DNA of 64,000 bases from Alkaliflexus imshenetskii DSM 15055 (GCF_000517065.1 NZ_KI912105.1:1224405-1288404), one strand, 5' to 3'; shown: positions 45,916 through 55,099, counted from the stretch's first letter. Notes: generated by a model not told the origin, from the sequence alone. Made by a program: numbers and translations.

Positions 45916-47943
45916 ATGAAAAAAGCAAGTACGCTGGCATTGTTGCTGATGATTATGACGCCATTTTGGCTCGCAGCCACAGAGCAAAAACCAATCACTG
46001 CAGAAAATTTATGGGAAGTAAAACGTGTTGGAGCACCCGTAGCTTCGCCAGATGGCAAACTGACTGTTTTCACAGTGACCGAATTCAGCATTGGTGATAA
46101 CAATTCTAAAACACATCTGCACCTCATGGACAATGAGAGCGGAGCCATCAAACAGATAACTTTTGCAGGCAGCGAAGGTGCACCTGTGTGGTCGCCCGAC
46201 GGCAGTCAAATCGCCTTTACCTCGCGACGCAATGGCGCACAAGCGCAACTTTACATCCTACCGCTACAGGGTGGCGAAGCCAAAAAAGTAACTGATTTGC
46301 CAGTGGGAACCTATGCCCCAAAATGGTTCCCCGACGGGAAAAAACTGGCCTTCGCCGCCAACATTCACCCCGACTATAATGGTGATTGGAACAAACTAAA
46401 AGAAATTCAGAAGCAGCAAAACGAAAACAAAGTGACTGCAAAGGTGACCGAAGATGTGATGTATCGCTTTTGGGACAGATGGCTCACCAATGGTTTTTAT
46501 CCGCGCTTGTTCTCATTAGAAATTGCCTCAGGTGAAGTAACTGACCTGATGCCGGGCGTCAACAATTTTTTTAATATGATGGGCGGCGTATCTTATGACA
46601 TTGCACCAAACGGCCAACAGATAGCGCTTAGCATGAACGTTACCCAACCACCCTACGACAGGCTGAACTATGACATCTTCCTGTTGTCAACCGATGGTTC
46701 AGGAAAAATGACCAACATCACCGAATCCAATCCGGCTGACGACCTCAACCCGGTCTTTTCGCCCGATGGCCGACAGATTCTATACGGCAAAAAAGAGATT
46801 TACCACTTTTATGCCGACCGGGTGGTAATGGCTCTTCACGACCTGCTAAGTGGCGCGCAAACAGCGCTGACGCATCACATCGACCTCTCGTGCGACAACT
46901 GGTTCTTCAGCGCCGATGGCCGCACCATCTTTTTCGAAGCGGAGGACAGAGCCATGCAGTCTCTTTTTAGCATTCCGGCCAAAGGTGGCAGCCACAAAGA
47001 GCTTTTCCGTGGTGGCACCAATGGCAATGCCGCGCTGGCAGGCCCGCGCCACCTGGTATTCAACCATCACAACCTTAGTGCTCCACCTGAACTGTACAAA
47101 CTGGATCTCCGCCGTGGTCAGGCTCAAAAGATGACCTCCTTTAACGATGACCTGATGGCTGGAATCAAACTCGGGAAAACCGAAAACATAACTTACAAAG
47201 GGGCGAATGGTGCCGATGTGCAAATGTTCATTCAGTATCCACCCGATTATGATCCCACAAAAAAATATCCTCTGGTGCTGATGATTCATGGCGGGCCACA
47301 TGGTATTTTTGGCGATTCGTTTCATTTCAGATGGAACAGCCAACTTTTTGCGGCACCCGGATACATCGCTGCCATGCCAAATTTTCACGGATCAACAAGT
47401 TTTGGCAACAATTTTACCATGAGTATCCACGGTTCACATGCAAACCAGCCGTTTGAAGACATCATGAAAGCCACCGACTATTTAATAGAACGCGGGCTGG
47501 TGGATGAAACCAAAATGGCAGCTACCGGCGGTAGCTATGGCGGCTACATGGTTAGTTGGATTGCCGGTCATACCGACCGCTATGCTGCACTGGTGAACCA
47601 TGCAGGGGTTTACGACCTGCATTTGCAGTTTGCCTCAGACTACTCAGGAAATCGCGCCTATCAATATGGCGGCTCACCTTGGGAGAATTTTGACCAGCTC
47701 AACGCCAATAATCCGGCACAATTTGCCCACAACTTTAAAACACCTATGCTGGTAATTCATGGCGAACTCGATTACCGCGTACCGGTTGCACATGGATTTC
47801 TGGTGTACGGCATCTATCGCTCGATGGGGCTGGATTCCCGATTGGTTTATTTTCCCGATGAAAACCACTGGATTCTGAAACCGCAAAACTCCATCTATTG
47901 GTATCAGGAACTCCACAACTGGCTTGAGAGATACTTAAAATAG
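45916..47943 (+). CDS. S9-family serine peptidase (acylaminoacyl/dipeptidyl peptidase-like)
   Basis: The 675-aa protein has a signal peptide (cleavage near LAATE, about residue 21), a beta-propeller domain with repeated SPDG motifs (VASPDGKLTVF, VWSPDGSQIAF, VFSPDGRQIL; about residues 30-410) and an alpha/beta hydrolase domain. The catalytic triad is S540 (GGSYGGYM), D619 (GELDYRVP) and H651 (DENHW). The enzyme would trim peptides in the periplasm. The propeller gates access in this family, so substrates are short peptides. It is convergent with the biotin carrier gene across a terminator and has 286 bases of non-coding DNA upstream. Confidence 0.92.
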   Translation: MKKASTLALLLMIMTPFWLAATEQKPITAENLWEVKRVGAPVASPDGKLTVFTVTEFSIGDNNSKTHLHLMDNESGAIKQITFAGSEGAPVWSPDGSQIAFTSRRNGAQAQLYILPLQGGEAKKVTDLPVGTYAPKWFPDGKKLAFAANIHPDYNGDWNKLKEIQKQQNENKVTAKVTEDVMYRFWDRWLTNGFYPRLFSLEIASGEVTDLMPGVNNFFNMMGGVSYDIAPNGQQIALSMNVTQPPYDRLNYDIFLLSTDGSGKMTNITESNPADDLNPVFSPDGRQILYGKKEIYHFYADRVVMALHDLLSGAQTALTHHIDLSCDNWFFSADGRTIFFEAEDRAMQSLFSIPAKGGSHKELFRGGTNGNAALAGPRHLVFNHHNLSAPPELYKLDLRRGQAQKMTSFNDDLMAGIKLGKTENITYKGANGADVQMFIQYPPDYDPTKKYPLVLMIHGGPHGIFGDSFHFRWNSQLFAAPGYIAAMPNFHGSTSFGNNFTMSIHGSHANQPFEDIMKATDYLIERGLVDETKMAATGGSYGGYMVSWIAGHTDRYAALVNHAGVYDLHLQFASDYSGNRAYQYGGSPWENFDQLNANNPAQFAHNFKTPMLVIHGELDYRVPVAHGFLVYGIYRSMGLDSRLVYFPDENHWILKPQNSIYWYQELHNWLERYLK

Positions 47944-47951
47944 AGATAATA

Positions 47952-47975
47952 AAAACGCCCCTTTCGGGGCGTTTT
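47952..47975. terminator. Bidirectional terminator after the S9 peptidase gene
   Basis: AAAACGCCCC (47952-47961) and GGGGCGTTTT (47966-47975) form a 10-base stem around a TTTC loop, with A- and T-runs on both sides. It serves both the peptidase gene and the convergent carboxylase operon. Confidence 0.9.
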
Positions 47976-47976
47976 G

Positions 47977-48309
47977 TTATTCAAGTTCTATTATCACCTG
48001 ACCTTTGGGAACTTTCTCCCCCTCGGTCACATAAATCTTCTTCACTTTTCCATTAAAAGGTGCCTGAACTTTATTCATCATCTTCATAGCCTCCAGAATT
48101 AACAGGGTATCGCCGGCCTTAACCTTCGCACCTTCCTTCACTTTCAGCTTAATGATGGTTCCTGGAATATATGAGCGAATCTCATTGGGATTCGGCATCT
48201 CATACTTTTTCCTGTTGGCAAACTTTATGGTGAGCAGAGTCTTATATTTACGCGCAGTAACGGCGAAATCGACCAGCTCCAGCTTTTTGTCGTCCATGGT
48301 TTCGCTCAT
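47977..48309 (-). CDS. Biotin carboxyl carrier protein of an acyl-CoA carboxylase or decarboxylase
   Basis: The 110-aa protein ends in a biotinyl domain with the biotin-accepting lysine in LEAMKMM (K76), followed by APFNGKVKKI and GEKVPKGQVIIELE. The N-terminal ~45 residues are a short linker-like part with IPGTIIKLKVKEG leading into the domain. The swinging biotin carries CO2 between the partner subunits. Its ATG overlaps the stop of the preceding carboxyltransferase gene by one base (TAATG), so the two are made together. No biotin carboxylase is encoded within the window, leaving open whether the complex is a carboxylase or a sodium-pumping decarboxylase. Confidence 0.9.
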   Translation of the reverse strand: MSETMDDKKLELVDFAVTARKYKTLLTIKFANRKKYEMPNPNEIRSYIPGTIIKLKVKEGAKVKAGDTLLILEAMKMMNKVQAPFNGKVKKIYVTEGEKVPKGQVIIELE

Positions 48310-49853
48310 TAAAATGGTGGAATTCCGTGTTTTTTGTATGGTCTTTGGTCATTTTTATTGCTTGACACCTCGATGGCATGCAATAACAACTGACGCGTCT
48401 CTGACGGTTCAATAACGGAATCGATATAACCTTTTGCCGCAGCCACATAAGGATTGGCAAAACGCTCAATATATTCCTGCACTTTAAGTTCACGCATTTT
48501 GTCTGGATCTTCAGCCTCGTCAATCTCTTTCTTAAAGATGATGTTGGCGGCACCTTCAGGTCCCATTACAGCAATTTCTGCAGTAGGCCAGGCAAACATG
48601 AAGTCGGCACCTAGGTGACGGCTGTTCATTGCAATATAACCTCCTCCATAAGCTTTACGCAAAATAACTGTAATCTTAGGCACAGTAGCTTCTGAATACG
48701 CATACAACACCTTTGCGCCGTGACGAATAACGCCAGCATGTTCTTGATCCACACCGGGTAAGTAACCAGGCATATCTTCAAGCGTGATGATTGGGATGTT
48801 GAAGGCGTTACAGTAACGGATGAAACGCGCTGCTTTATCAGAACTGTCGCAATCAAGTACACCTGCAAGCACCAAAGGCTGGTTGGCTACAAAACCGGTA
48901 GTTTGTCCGTTCATGCGTCCAAAACCAATCACAATGTTTGGGGCAAAATACTCCATAATTTCAAAGAAATCGGAGTCATCCACTATAGCCTTGATTACAT
49001 CGCGTACATCATAAGGCTGCTTTGGATCAGAAGGAATAATATCCTCGATATTGCCCTTAAATTTAGGCTCACGTGGTGGGAATGCCTTAGCCTTCTGGGT
49101 ATTATTCCATGGAATAAAGGTGATGAGCTTTTTAATCTGCTCAAAACACTCCATCTCGCTTCCGGCAAAGAAGTGCGCATTACCGGTAATTTCGGCATGA
49201 ACACGGGCTCCACCAAGTTCTTCCATCGAAATCTCTTCGCCAAGTACCGTTTTGATTACGCTTGGACCCGTGATAAACATTTTCGAAATCTGATCAACCA
49301 CAAAAACAAAGTCGGTAAGTGCAGGAGAGTAAACTGCACCCCCGGCGCAAGGCCCAAGGATAACTGAGATTTGTGGAATAACACCTGAAGCAATGGTATT
49401 TCGGTAGAATATTTCACCGTAACCGGCCAACGAGTTAACCCCTTCCTGGATTCGTGCACCACCTGAATCGTTGATACCGATAAGCGGCACCCTCATTTTC
49501 AGGGCGTGATCCATGATTTTGGTAATCTTACGGGCATGCATTAGCCCCAAAGATCCACCGGCAACAGTAAAATCCTGTGCAAAAATACAAACCGGTGCTC
49601 CATAAATGGTACCAGTTCCTATAATCACACCATCTCCGTGCAATTCCTTTTTATCCATCCCGAAATCACGGGCTTCATGCTCTACAAAAAGGTCATACTC
49701 GGTAAAAGATTCATTGTCGAGAAGTGCCAAAATACGCGAGCGGGCGGTCATTTTGCCCATAGCCATTTGTTTCTCAATGGCTTTCTCACCACCTCCCAAC
49801 TGAACCTTCTCTCTTCGTTTACGAAGATCAAGGATGTGCTTTTTCAATGACAT
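48309..49853 (-). CDS. Propionyl/methylmalonyl-CoA carboxyltransferase subunit
   Basis: The 514-aa protein is a crotonase-fold carboxyltransferase beta subunit (PccB/MmdA family). It starts with an N-terminal half binding acyl-CoA (GGGEKAIEKQ, FAQDFTVAGGSLG, NDSGGARIQEG) and has the oxyanion-hole segments GPCAGGAVYSPALTDF and RKAYGGGYIAMNSR with the conserved glycines. The C-terminal half binds carboxybiotin. In propionate-forming Bacteroidota this family acts on methylmalonyl-CoA, either decarboxylating it or making it. The partner biotin carrier overlaps the gene's end. About 343 bases upstream carry no recognised feature. Confidence 0.93.
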   Translation of the reverse strand: MSLKKHILDLRKRREKVQLGGGEKAIEKQMAMGKMTARSRILALLDNESFTEYDLFVEHEARDFGMDKKELHGDGVIIGTGTIYGAPVCIFAQDFTVAGGSLGLMHARKITKIMDHALKMRVPLIGINDSGGARIQEGVNSLAGYGEIFYRNTIASGVIPQISVILGPCAGGAVYSPALTDFVFVVDQISKMFITGPSVIKTVLGEEISMEELGGARVHAEITGNAHFFAGSEMECFEQIKKLITFIPWNNTQKAKAFPPREPKFKGNIEDIIPSDPKQPYDVRDVIKAIVDDSDFFEIMEYFAPNIVIGFGRMNGQTTGFVANQPLVLAGVLDCDSSDKAARFIRYCNAFNIPIITLEDMPGYLPGVDQEHAGVIRHGAKVLYAYSEATVPKITVILRKAYGGGYIAMNSRHLGADFMFAWPTAEIAVMGPEGAANIIFKKEIDEAEDPDKMRELKVQEYIERFANPYVAAAKGYIDSVIEPSETRQLLLHAIEVSSNKNDQRPYKKHGIPPF

Positions 49854-50196
49854 ACTAAAAAAGTTTTGGTTAATTTGATGCTTATCAGATTATTACAACA
49901 TAAAATAATAAGCCAAACAGGGTACATAATTACTAATTTTACCAGCAAACACATTCATTTTGCAGGATTATTTTTCACTGCAAATTGCTTAAAAGCTGGT
50001 TGTCAAAAGATTAAAAATGTGCGTTTTTAACGGAACATTTTTGTCAGATGTTCAAATTCAGAACATTATTAAAATTACGAAAGAAATTGACGAACAACAA
50101 CTGAAAAACGCTCCAATACTTTTCTTGCCAAATAAACCATCAGGAGCAATTATACAGAAGCACACAGAAAGAAGAGAATAATATCTGAACAGAGCG
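49854..50196. other. Intergenic region upstream of the carboxylase operon
   Basis: These 343 AT-rich bases separate the carboxyltransferase start from the stop of the LptF/G gene (both read leftward). They must hold the carboxylase promoter, but no full consensus was found. No RNA gene, repeat or plausible short gene was seen. Confidence 0.6.
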
Positions 50197-51276
50197 CTAC
50201 TTGGGAGCTCTGTGATATAAAACTGCGGCCACAATAGAGAAAACGAAATTGGGAATCCACACGGCCAACCAAGGACTCATATTTCCATTCACAGCAAATG
50301 TGGTGGATATCGTCATAAACATAATATAGGTAAAACTAAGTGCGATGCCCACACCAATGTGTAGCCCCATCCCTCCACGCACTTTTCGCGAAGCAAGTGA
50401 AACCCCCATTATAGATAGAATAAAAGCTGAAAAAGGTGCTGCCCGTCGACGATGCTTCTCAATCAGAAACTCCTCCACATTCCCTACGCCCCGCTGCATC
50501 TGCTCCGTGATATACTCATCCAGTTCGCGACTGTTCATTGTCTCATAAAACTTACGCTCCTCCTTAAAATCAGCGGGTTTCATATTCAGCATGGTATCAA
50601 GCTGTGCCCCTTCGGTGATAAGCTGACGGTTCTCAGCCAAAAAGTCGCGTCTCACGTAGTTTCGCAGGGACCATCCATGGTTCGATGTGTCGTAAACGGC
50701 TGTGGCAGCGGTAATTTTCTTCACAAGCTGCTTCCCATCAAAAATTTCAAGGCTAAAATCGTCTCCCACCTCCCGCAACGAGGAGTATCTACGAACATAT
50801 ACAAACACACCGGGTTCAATCTGCATGTGGATGTTATTCATCCCGGTTTCCCTGCGCTTCTTAATGTATGTGTTTTCAAAATCGAGGCGCACTTTATTGG
50901 CAGGAGGTATTATATAAGCACCTAGCACAAACGAAAACGCACCTATAATGGCGGCACCTATAATATAGGGCACCATCAAACGCCGAAAACTTACGCCGCT
51001 CGACAAAATGGCGATTATCTCTGTTTGATAGGCCATTTTTGAGGTGAAGAAAATTACTGCAATAAATACAAAAAGGGGTGTAAATAGATTCGCAAAATAG
51101 GGGACAAAATTTGCATAGTAGTCAAAAACGATTGCTCTCAGCGGTGCTGCATGCTCCAGAAAGTCATCAATTTTCTCGGCCATGTCAAACACTACTGAGA
51201 TACTAATGATAAGCAGAATAGCAAAGAAAAAAGTTCCAAGGAACTTCCTTAAGATATATAAATCCAGTTTTTTCAA
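50197..51276 (-). CDS. LptF/LptG-family lipopolysaccharide export permease
   Basis: The 359-aa protein has the YjgP/YjgQ layout: three membrane segments at the N-terminus (about 11-35, 52-77, 96-120), a periplasmic beta-jellyroll-like domain (about 125-260) and three at the C-terminus. Characteristic stretches are LDLYILRKFLGTFFF at the start and MAYQTEIIAILSSGVSFRRLM after the second segment. The family forms the inner-membrane part of the LPS extraction machine with LptB. Bacteroidota usually carry these permeases apart from lptB, as here. Whether it is LptF or LptG cannot be decided. It follows tgt on the same strand by 107 bases. Confidence 0.88.
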   Translation of the reverse strand: MKKLDLYILRKFLGTFFFAILLIISISVVFDMAEKIDDFLEHAAPLRAIVFDYYANFVPYFANLFTPLFVFIAVIFFTSKMAYQTEIIAILSSGVSFRRLMVPYIIGAAIIGAFSFVLGAYIIPPANKVRLDFENTYIKKRRETGMNNIHMQIEPGVFVYVRRYSSLREVGDDFSLEIFDGKQLVKKITAATAVYDTSNHGWSLRNYVRRDFLAENRQLITEGAQLDTMLNMKPADFKEERKFYETMNSRELDEYITEQMQRGVGNVEEFLIEKHRRRAAPFSAFILSIMGVSLASRKVRGGMGLHIGVGIALSFTYIMFMTISTTFAVNGNMSPWLAVWIPNFVFSIVAAVLYHRAPK

Positions 51277-51383
51277 ATCCGCTCTGTTTTTGTCGGCTCT
51301 CGCCGCTTTCAGTTAACAACAGGATGGCACCACCTGATATACATTCACAAAGGAACAAAAAATCAAAGAGTAAAAAAACTCTA

Positions 51384-52514
51384 TTACAAACGTACTGCAA
51401 GTTGTTTTACCATCCGCTCTTTCCACTCAAAAAACGTGCCTTCTAATATCCTTCGGCGGGCTTCACCAACCAGCCACAAGTAAAACGTCAGGTTGTGGAT
51501 TGAAGCTAACTGCGGCCCCAACATCTCCTTCGACACAAATAAATGACGCAGATAAGCTTTTGAATAGATGGCATCGAGCGTACAATGCGCATCCGGATCG
51601 ATGGGTGAAAAGTCATGTTTCCACTTCTCATTTTTTATGTTGATGATGCCTTGTGAAGTAAACAACATACCGTTGCGCCCGTTACGCGTAGGCATCACAC
51701 AATCAAACATATCCACACCCAAAGAGATTGCCTCGAGTATGTTAACCGGAGTGCCAACTCCCATCAAATAACGTGGTTTATCTTTTGGTAGGATGCCATT
51801 CACAACCTCAATCATCTCATACATCACCTCTTCGGGTTCGCCAACAGCAAGACCGCCAATGGCATTACCTTCACGGCCAAATGCCGCGATGTACTCGGCC
51901 GATTGCTTTCTCAACTCCGGAAAACCGGCACCCTGTACGATGGGAAAAAAAGTTTGATTGTATTCGTACAAAGGCTCAGTTGAGTCAAATCGGTCGATAC
52001 CTCTCTTAAGCCAGCGGTGAGTCAGATGCATGGATTCTTTGGCATATTTGAAATCCGAATCGCCGGGCGGACACTCATCAAAAGCCATGATAATATCGGC
52101 GCCAATGGTGCGCTGTATATCCACCACACCTTCGGGTGTAAACACATGGCGTGAACCATCTATATGCGATTGAAACTCTGCTCCGGATTCATTTAACTTA
52201 CGCCGATGGCTGAGCGAAAACACCTGAAAACCTCCACTGTCAGTTAATATGGGACGTTTCCATCCATTAAAACGGTGAAGCCCGCCAGCTTGTTTCAACA
52301 CATCAAGACCGGGACGCAGATAGAGGTGATAAGTGTTTCCAAGTATGATTTGAGCATTTACCTGCTCTTCTAAATCTTTAACATGAATACCCTTTACCGA
52401 ACCCACAGTGCCCACCGGCATAAAAATCGGTGTTTGAATCGTCCCGTGGTCGGTGGTAATTTCTCCGGCTCTGGCTGCCGAAGCGCCATCCGTCTTTTGT
52501 AAAACAAAATCCAT
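51384..52514 (-). CDS. tgt: Queuine tRNA-ribosyltransferase with reduced zinc site
   Basis: The 376-aa enzyme exchanges guanine-34 for preQ1 in tRNAs with GUN anticodons. It has the active-site TDSGGFQVFSL loop with its Asp, the later SLGVDMFDCVMPTRNGRNG with the nucleophilic Asp, and the C-terminal YLRHLF...ASIHNLTFYLWL. Of the usual zinc ligands CxCxxC and His, only one Cys and the His remain (PDAHCTLDAIYS), a pattern I remember from other Bacteroidota. The frame is open upstream to 52649, but MDFVLQKTDG at 52514 is the family start, and a TATCTTTG box lies 26 bases before it. Confidence 0.93.
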   Translation of the reverse strand: MDFVLQKTDGASAARAGEITTDHGTIQTPIFMPVGTVGSVKGIHVKDLEEQVNAQIILGNTYHLYLRPGLDVLKQAGGLHRFNGWKRPILTDSGGFQVFSLSHRRKLNESGAEFQSHIDGSRHVFTPEGVVDIQRTIGADIIMAFDECPPGDSDFKYAKESMHLTHRWLKRGIDRFDSTEPLYEYNQTFFPIVQGAGFPELRKQSAEYIAAFGREGNAIGGLAVGEPEEVMYEMIEVVNGILPKDKPRYLMGVGTPVNILEAISLGVDMFDCVMPTRNGRNGMLFTSQGIINIKNEKWKHDFSPIDPDAHCTLDAIYSKAYLRHLFVSKEMLGPQLASIHNLTFYLWLVGEARRRILEGTFFEWKERMVKQLAVRL

Positions 52515-52539
52515 TGATATGTATTCAAATTTTGGATGG

Positions 52540-52547
52540 CAAAGATA
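52540..52547 (-). promoter_or_regulatory. Minus-7 box of tgt
   Basis: On the minus strand TATCTTTG matches TAnnTTTG 26 bases before the tgt ATG at 52514. It argues against the longer open frame starting at 52649. Confidence 0.5.
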
Positions 52548-52664
52548 CAATTTAGAACCGATTTCACAGCCAATGCACAAACCAGTCGCAAACACATCTT
52601 TAAAAACACCTCTTGTCTCCGTTAAAAAAAAGTTGCAATTTTGACCCAAACTATTTCTTCACTT

Positions 52665-53801
52665 ATGGATTTCTCCTCCCTGTCTGTCAAAGAATTGATA
52701 TTTGCTGGCTTAGCCCTTTTTGGTCTGCTTGTGCAATTGTGGTTTCTACTCGTAAGAGTGCGTCCGCTCGCATTTTTCAAACAGGCAGACACCACCACAC
52801 CATTTTCAGAACCGGTGTCAGTCATTATTTGTGCAAAAAACGAAGCCGACAACCTCGAAAAATTTCTACCCGAAATACTCACACAAGAATATCCCGAATT
52901 TGAAGTTATTGTGGTAAATGACTGCTCAGAGGACGAAACAGAGATGGTTCTGGCACGCTTAAAAGAGAGATTCCCAAAACTTTACTACACCTCCATTCCG
53001 GTTGATCGGAAGTTTTTTCATGGCAAAAAGCTGGCCCTTACAATCGGCGTCAAAGCTGCTAATTCAGAATACCTTGTGTTGACAGACGCTGATTGCAAAC
53101 CTGCCGGCAGCCAATGGCTAAATCAGATGGCGCAAGGGTTCTCAGACAGAAACAAAGAGATAGTACTGGGATTTGGCGGCTACGAAAAAAGAAGAGGCTT
53201 TATCAACCAACTGGTTAGGTACGACACCTTTTTTGCCGCCATTCAATATATGGGTTTTGCTCTGAGTCGCAAACCATATATGGGCGTAGGACGCAACCTG
53301 GCTTACAAAAAAAGCCTTTTCATCAGAAACAATGGCCTTAAGAACCATGTCCACATTCAATCTGGCGATGACGATCTTTTTGTACAGGAAACAGCAAGCA
53401 AAACCAACACCACTGTGGTGATTCACCCCGAAGCGCAAACCATCTCAGTGCCACCACAAACACTTAACACATGGCGAAACCAAAAAATGCGCCACCTTAC
53501 CACAACATCCCTCTACAAATCAGGAATTAAAACGGAACTTTTTCTTGAACCATTCAGCAGAATAATATTTTGGTTATCGGCTATTGTTTTAATATTTTTT
53601 AATACTTTTGCGTTAATGGCTGCGGGGGCGATGCTATTCAAATGGCTACTCCAGATAACCTTATGGAGCCTGATTTCCAAAAAGTTAAATCAGGGGAGGA
53701 TTTTCTGGACGATGTTTTGGTTTGAGTTTCTCCACCCGATATTATTAATGTGGGCCTTTTCAGGCAATCTGTTCAGTAGAAGTAAAAGCAAATGGAAATA
53801 A
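52665..53801 (+). CDS. Family 2 glycosyltransferase with membrane anchors
   Basis: The 378-aa protein has an N-terminal membrane segment (about 8-32), a GT-A catalytic domain and two or three C-terminal membrane segments (about 290-350). The catalytic domain shows VSVIICAKNEADNLEKFLP, VVNDCSEDE, the metal-binding DADC (about residue 145) and an SGDDDLFVQE acceptor-loop motif. A TTG at 52641 would add eight residues; the ATG at 52665 is the more likely start. The product probably transfers a sugar to a lipid or polysaccharide at the inner membrane. The last 10 bases overlap the sigma factor gene, so they are coupled. Confidence 0.85.
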   Translation: MDFSSLSVKELIFAGLALFGLLVQLWFLLVRVRPLAFFKQADTTTPFSEPVSVIICAKNEADNLEKFLPEILTQEYPEFEVIVVNDCSEDETEMVLARLKERFPKLYYTSIPVDRKFFHGKKLALTIGVKAANSEYLVLTDADCKPAGSQWLNQMAQGFSDRNKEIVLGFGGYEKRRGFINQLVRYDTFFAAIQYMGFALSRKPYMGVGRNLAYKKSLFIRNNGLKNHVHIQSGDDDLFVQETASKTNTTVVIHPEAQTISVPPQTLNTWRNQKMRHLTTTSLYKSGIKTELFLEPFSRIIFWLSAIVLIFFNTFALMAAGAMLFKWLLQITLWSLISKKLNQGRIFWTMFWFEFLHPILLMWAFSGNLFSRSKSKWK

Positions 53802-54397
53802 ATCCCAATCTCTCGGATAAGGCGAAGTATGACCTCGAGTTGGTGCAAAGAGCTGAGAATGGCGACCAAAAAGCATATGCAGAGCTGATGGCACGTTATA
53901 GGGATGCCATCTATTTTATGCTGCTTAAGATGATCAACAACAAAACCGATGCTGAAGATCTCACCATAGAAGCTTTTGGAAAGGCATTTAAAAATCTGGG
54001 GCAATACTCCCCGAACTACGCTTTCAGCACCTGGCTTTTTAAAATCGCGTCCAACAACTGTATCGACTACCTGCGCAAGAAACGCTCAAATCATATTTCC
54101 ATTGATGGCAGTTTCACCGATGAAAAAGATACGGAGCCACAAATTCATTTGAAAGATGAGACGCCCGACCCGGAAGAGAACCTCATCAGAGAGCAAAAAG
54201 CCATATTGATGCGCACGGTGGTAAAGAAATTGAAGCCACGTTACCGCACCCTGATTGAACTACGTTATTTCAAAGAGTACTCCTATGAAGAGATTTCCGA
54301 GGAGTTGGATTTGCCCCTTGGAACTGTAAAAGCCCAGCTCTTCCGTGCCCGTGAACTACTCTACAACACACTGAAAAACACCGAAGTTAAGCATTAA
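53792..54397 (+). CDS. ECF-type RNA polymerase sigma factor
   Basis: The 201-aa protein has sigma region 2 (YAELMARYRDAIYFMLLKMINNKTDAEDLTIEAFGKAF, then FSTWLFKIASNNCIDYLRKKR) and region 4 (YRTLIELRYFKEYSYEEISEELDLPLGTVKAQLFRARELL). A charged linker of about 45 residues separates them. It overlaps the glycosyltransferase stop by 10 bases. No anti-sigma gene follows; the next gene is rsmG behind a weak terminator. The cue that frees this sigma factor is therefore not encoded beside it. Its targets cannot be read from the window. Confidence 0.92.
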   Translation: MEINPNLSDKAKYDLELVQRAENGDQKAYAELMARYRDAIYFMLLKMINNKTDAEDLTIEAFGKAFKNLGQYSPNYAFSTWLFKIASNNCIDYLRKKRSNHISIDGSFTDEKDTEPQIHLKDETPDPEENLIREQKAILMRTVVKKLKPRYRTLIELRYFKEYSYEEISEELDLPLGTVKAQLFRARELLYNTLKNTEVKH

Positions 54398-54421
54398 CGG
54401 AGCACATTCTCAACACTCACA

Positions 54422-54445
54422 GCCGGGCCATCGTCCGGCCGTTTT
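54422..54445 (+). terminator. Weak terminator after the sigma factor gene
   Basis: GCCGG (54422-54426) and CCGGC (54435-54439) form a short GC stem with an 8-base loop, followed by CGTTTT. It may end or attenuate the glycosyltransferase-sigma transcript before rsmG. Confidence 0.5.
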
Positions 54446-54473
54446 GTATTGCATTCACCTCAGCATAAAAAAA

Positions 54474-55094
54474 ATGGAACTCATATTAAAATATTTCCCC
54501 TCACTTACCGACATCCAAAAAGAACGATTTGCCAGATTGAAGGATATTTATGCCGACTGGAACAGCCGCATCAATGTCATTTCCAGAAAAGATATGGATG
54601 CGTTTTACGAACACCATGTGCTCCACTCTCTGGCAATTGGTCGGTTTATTCAGTTCACGGATGGCACCAAAATTATTGACATAGGCACAGGAGGCGGCTT
54701 CCCCGGAATTCCATTGGCCATCCTCTTTCCAAATGCGGACTTTACACTTATCGATTCAATTGGAAAGAAGATTAAGGTAGTACAAGCTGTAGCCGAGGAT
54801 CTCGGATTGGAAAATGTTGATGCCTGCCAGTCGCGTTCGGAGCAATTCAAAGGGAAATTTGATTTTATCGTGAGTCGCGCCGTTACTGCGCTGCCAACAT
54901 TTGTAAGTCAATCGCGCCATCTCATTGGCATAAAACAAGCCAATGCAATTTCAAATGGCATTCTCTATCTGAAAGGTGGTGATATCACGGCTGAAATACA
55001 ACCATTTCAAAAAACACTTTCGGTAATAGAGCTTGCAACTTACTTTAAAGAACCATTCTTTGACACTAAAAAACTGGTGCACTTGTCACTTTGA
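54474..55094 (+). CDS. rsmG: 16S rRNA (guanine-527-N7)-methyltransferase
   Basis: The 206-aa protein is the GidB/RsmG methyltransferase. Visible are NVISRKDMDAFYEHHVLHSLAI, the SAM-binding IIDIGTGGGFPGIPLAI (about residues 66-82), FTLIDSIGKKIKVVQAVA and the FIVSRAVTALPTF loop. It methylates G527 in the decoding region of 16S rRNA. A TTG at 54444 in the same frame gives ten extra residues unlike the family; the ATG at 54474 is preferred. The stop lies 5 bases from the end of the convergent histidine kinase gene. Confidence 0.93.
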   Translation: MELILKYFPSLTDIQKERFARLKDIYADWNSRINVISRKDMDAFYEHHVLHSLAIGRFIQFTDGTKIIDIGTGGGFPGIPLAILFPNADFTLIDSIGKKIKVVQAVAEDLGLENVDACQSRSEQFKGKFDFIVSRAVTALPTFVSQSRHLIGIKQANAISNGILYLKGGDITAEIQPFQKTLSVIELATYFKEPFFDTKKLVHLSL

Positions 55095-55099
55095 ACCCA

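Noticed and set aside
45846-46151. Minus-strand frame upstream of and overlapping the S9 peptidase gene
   Set aside because: It is antisense to the signal peptide and propeller of a clear peptidase gene and has no promoter or family features.
52515-52649. Longer N-terminus for Tgt
   Set aside because: It contains the TATCTTTG minus-7 box and does not resemble Tgt; MDFVLQKTDG is the family start.
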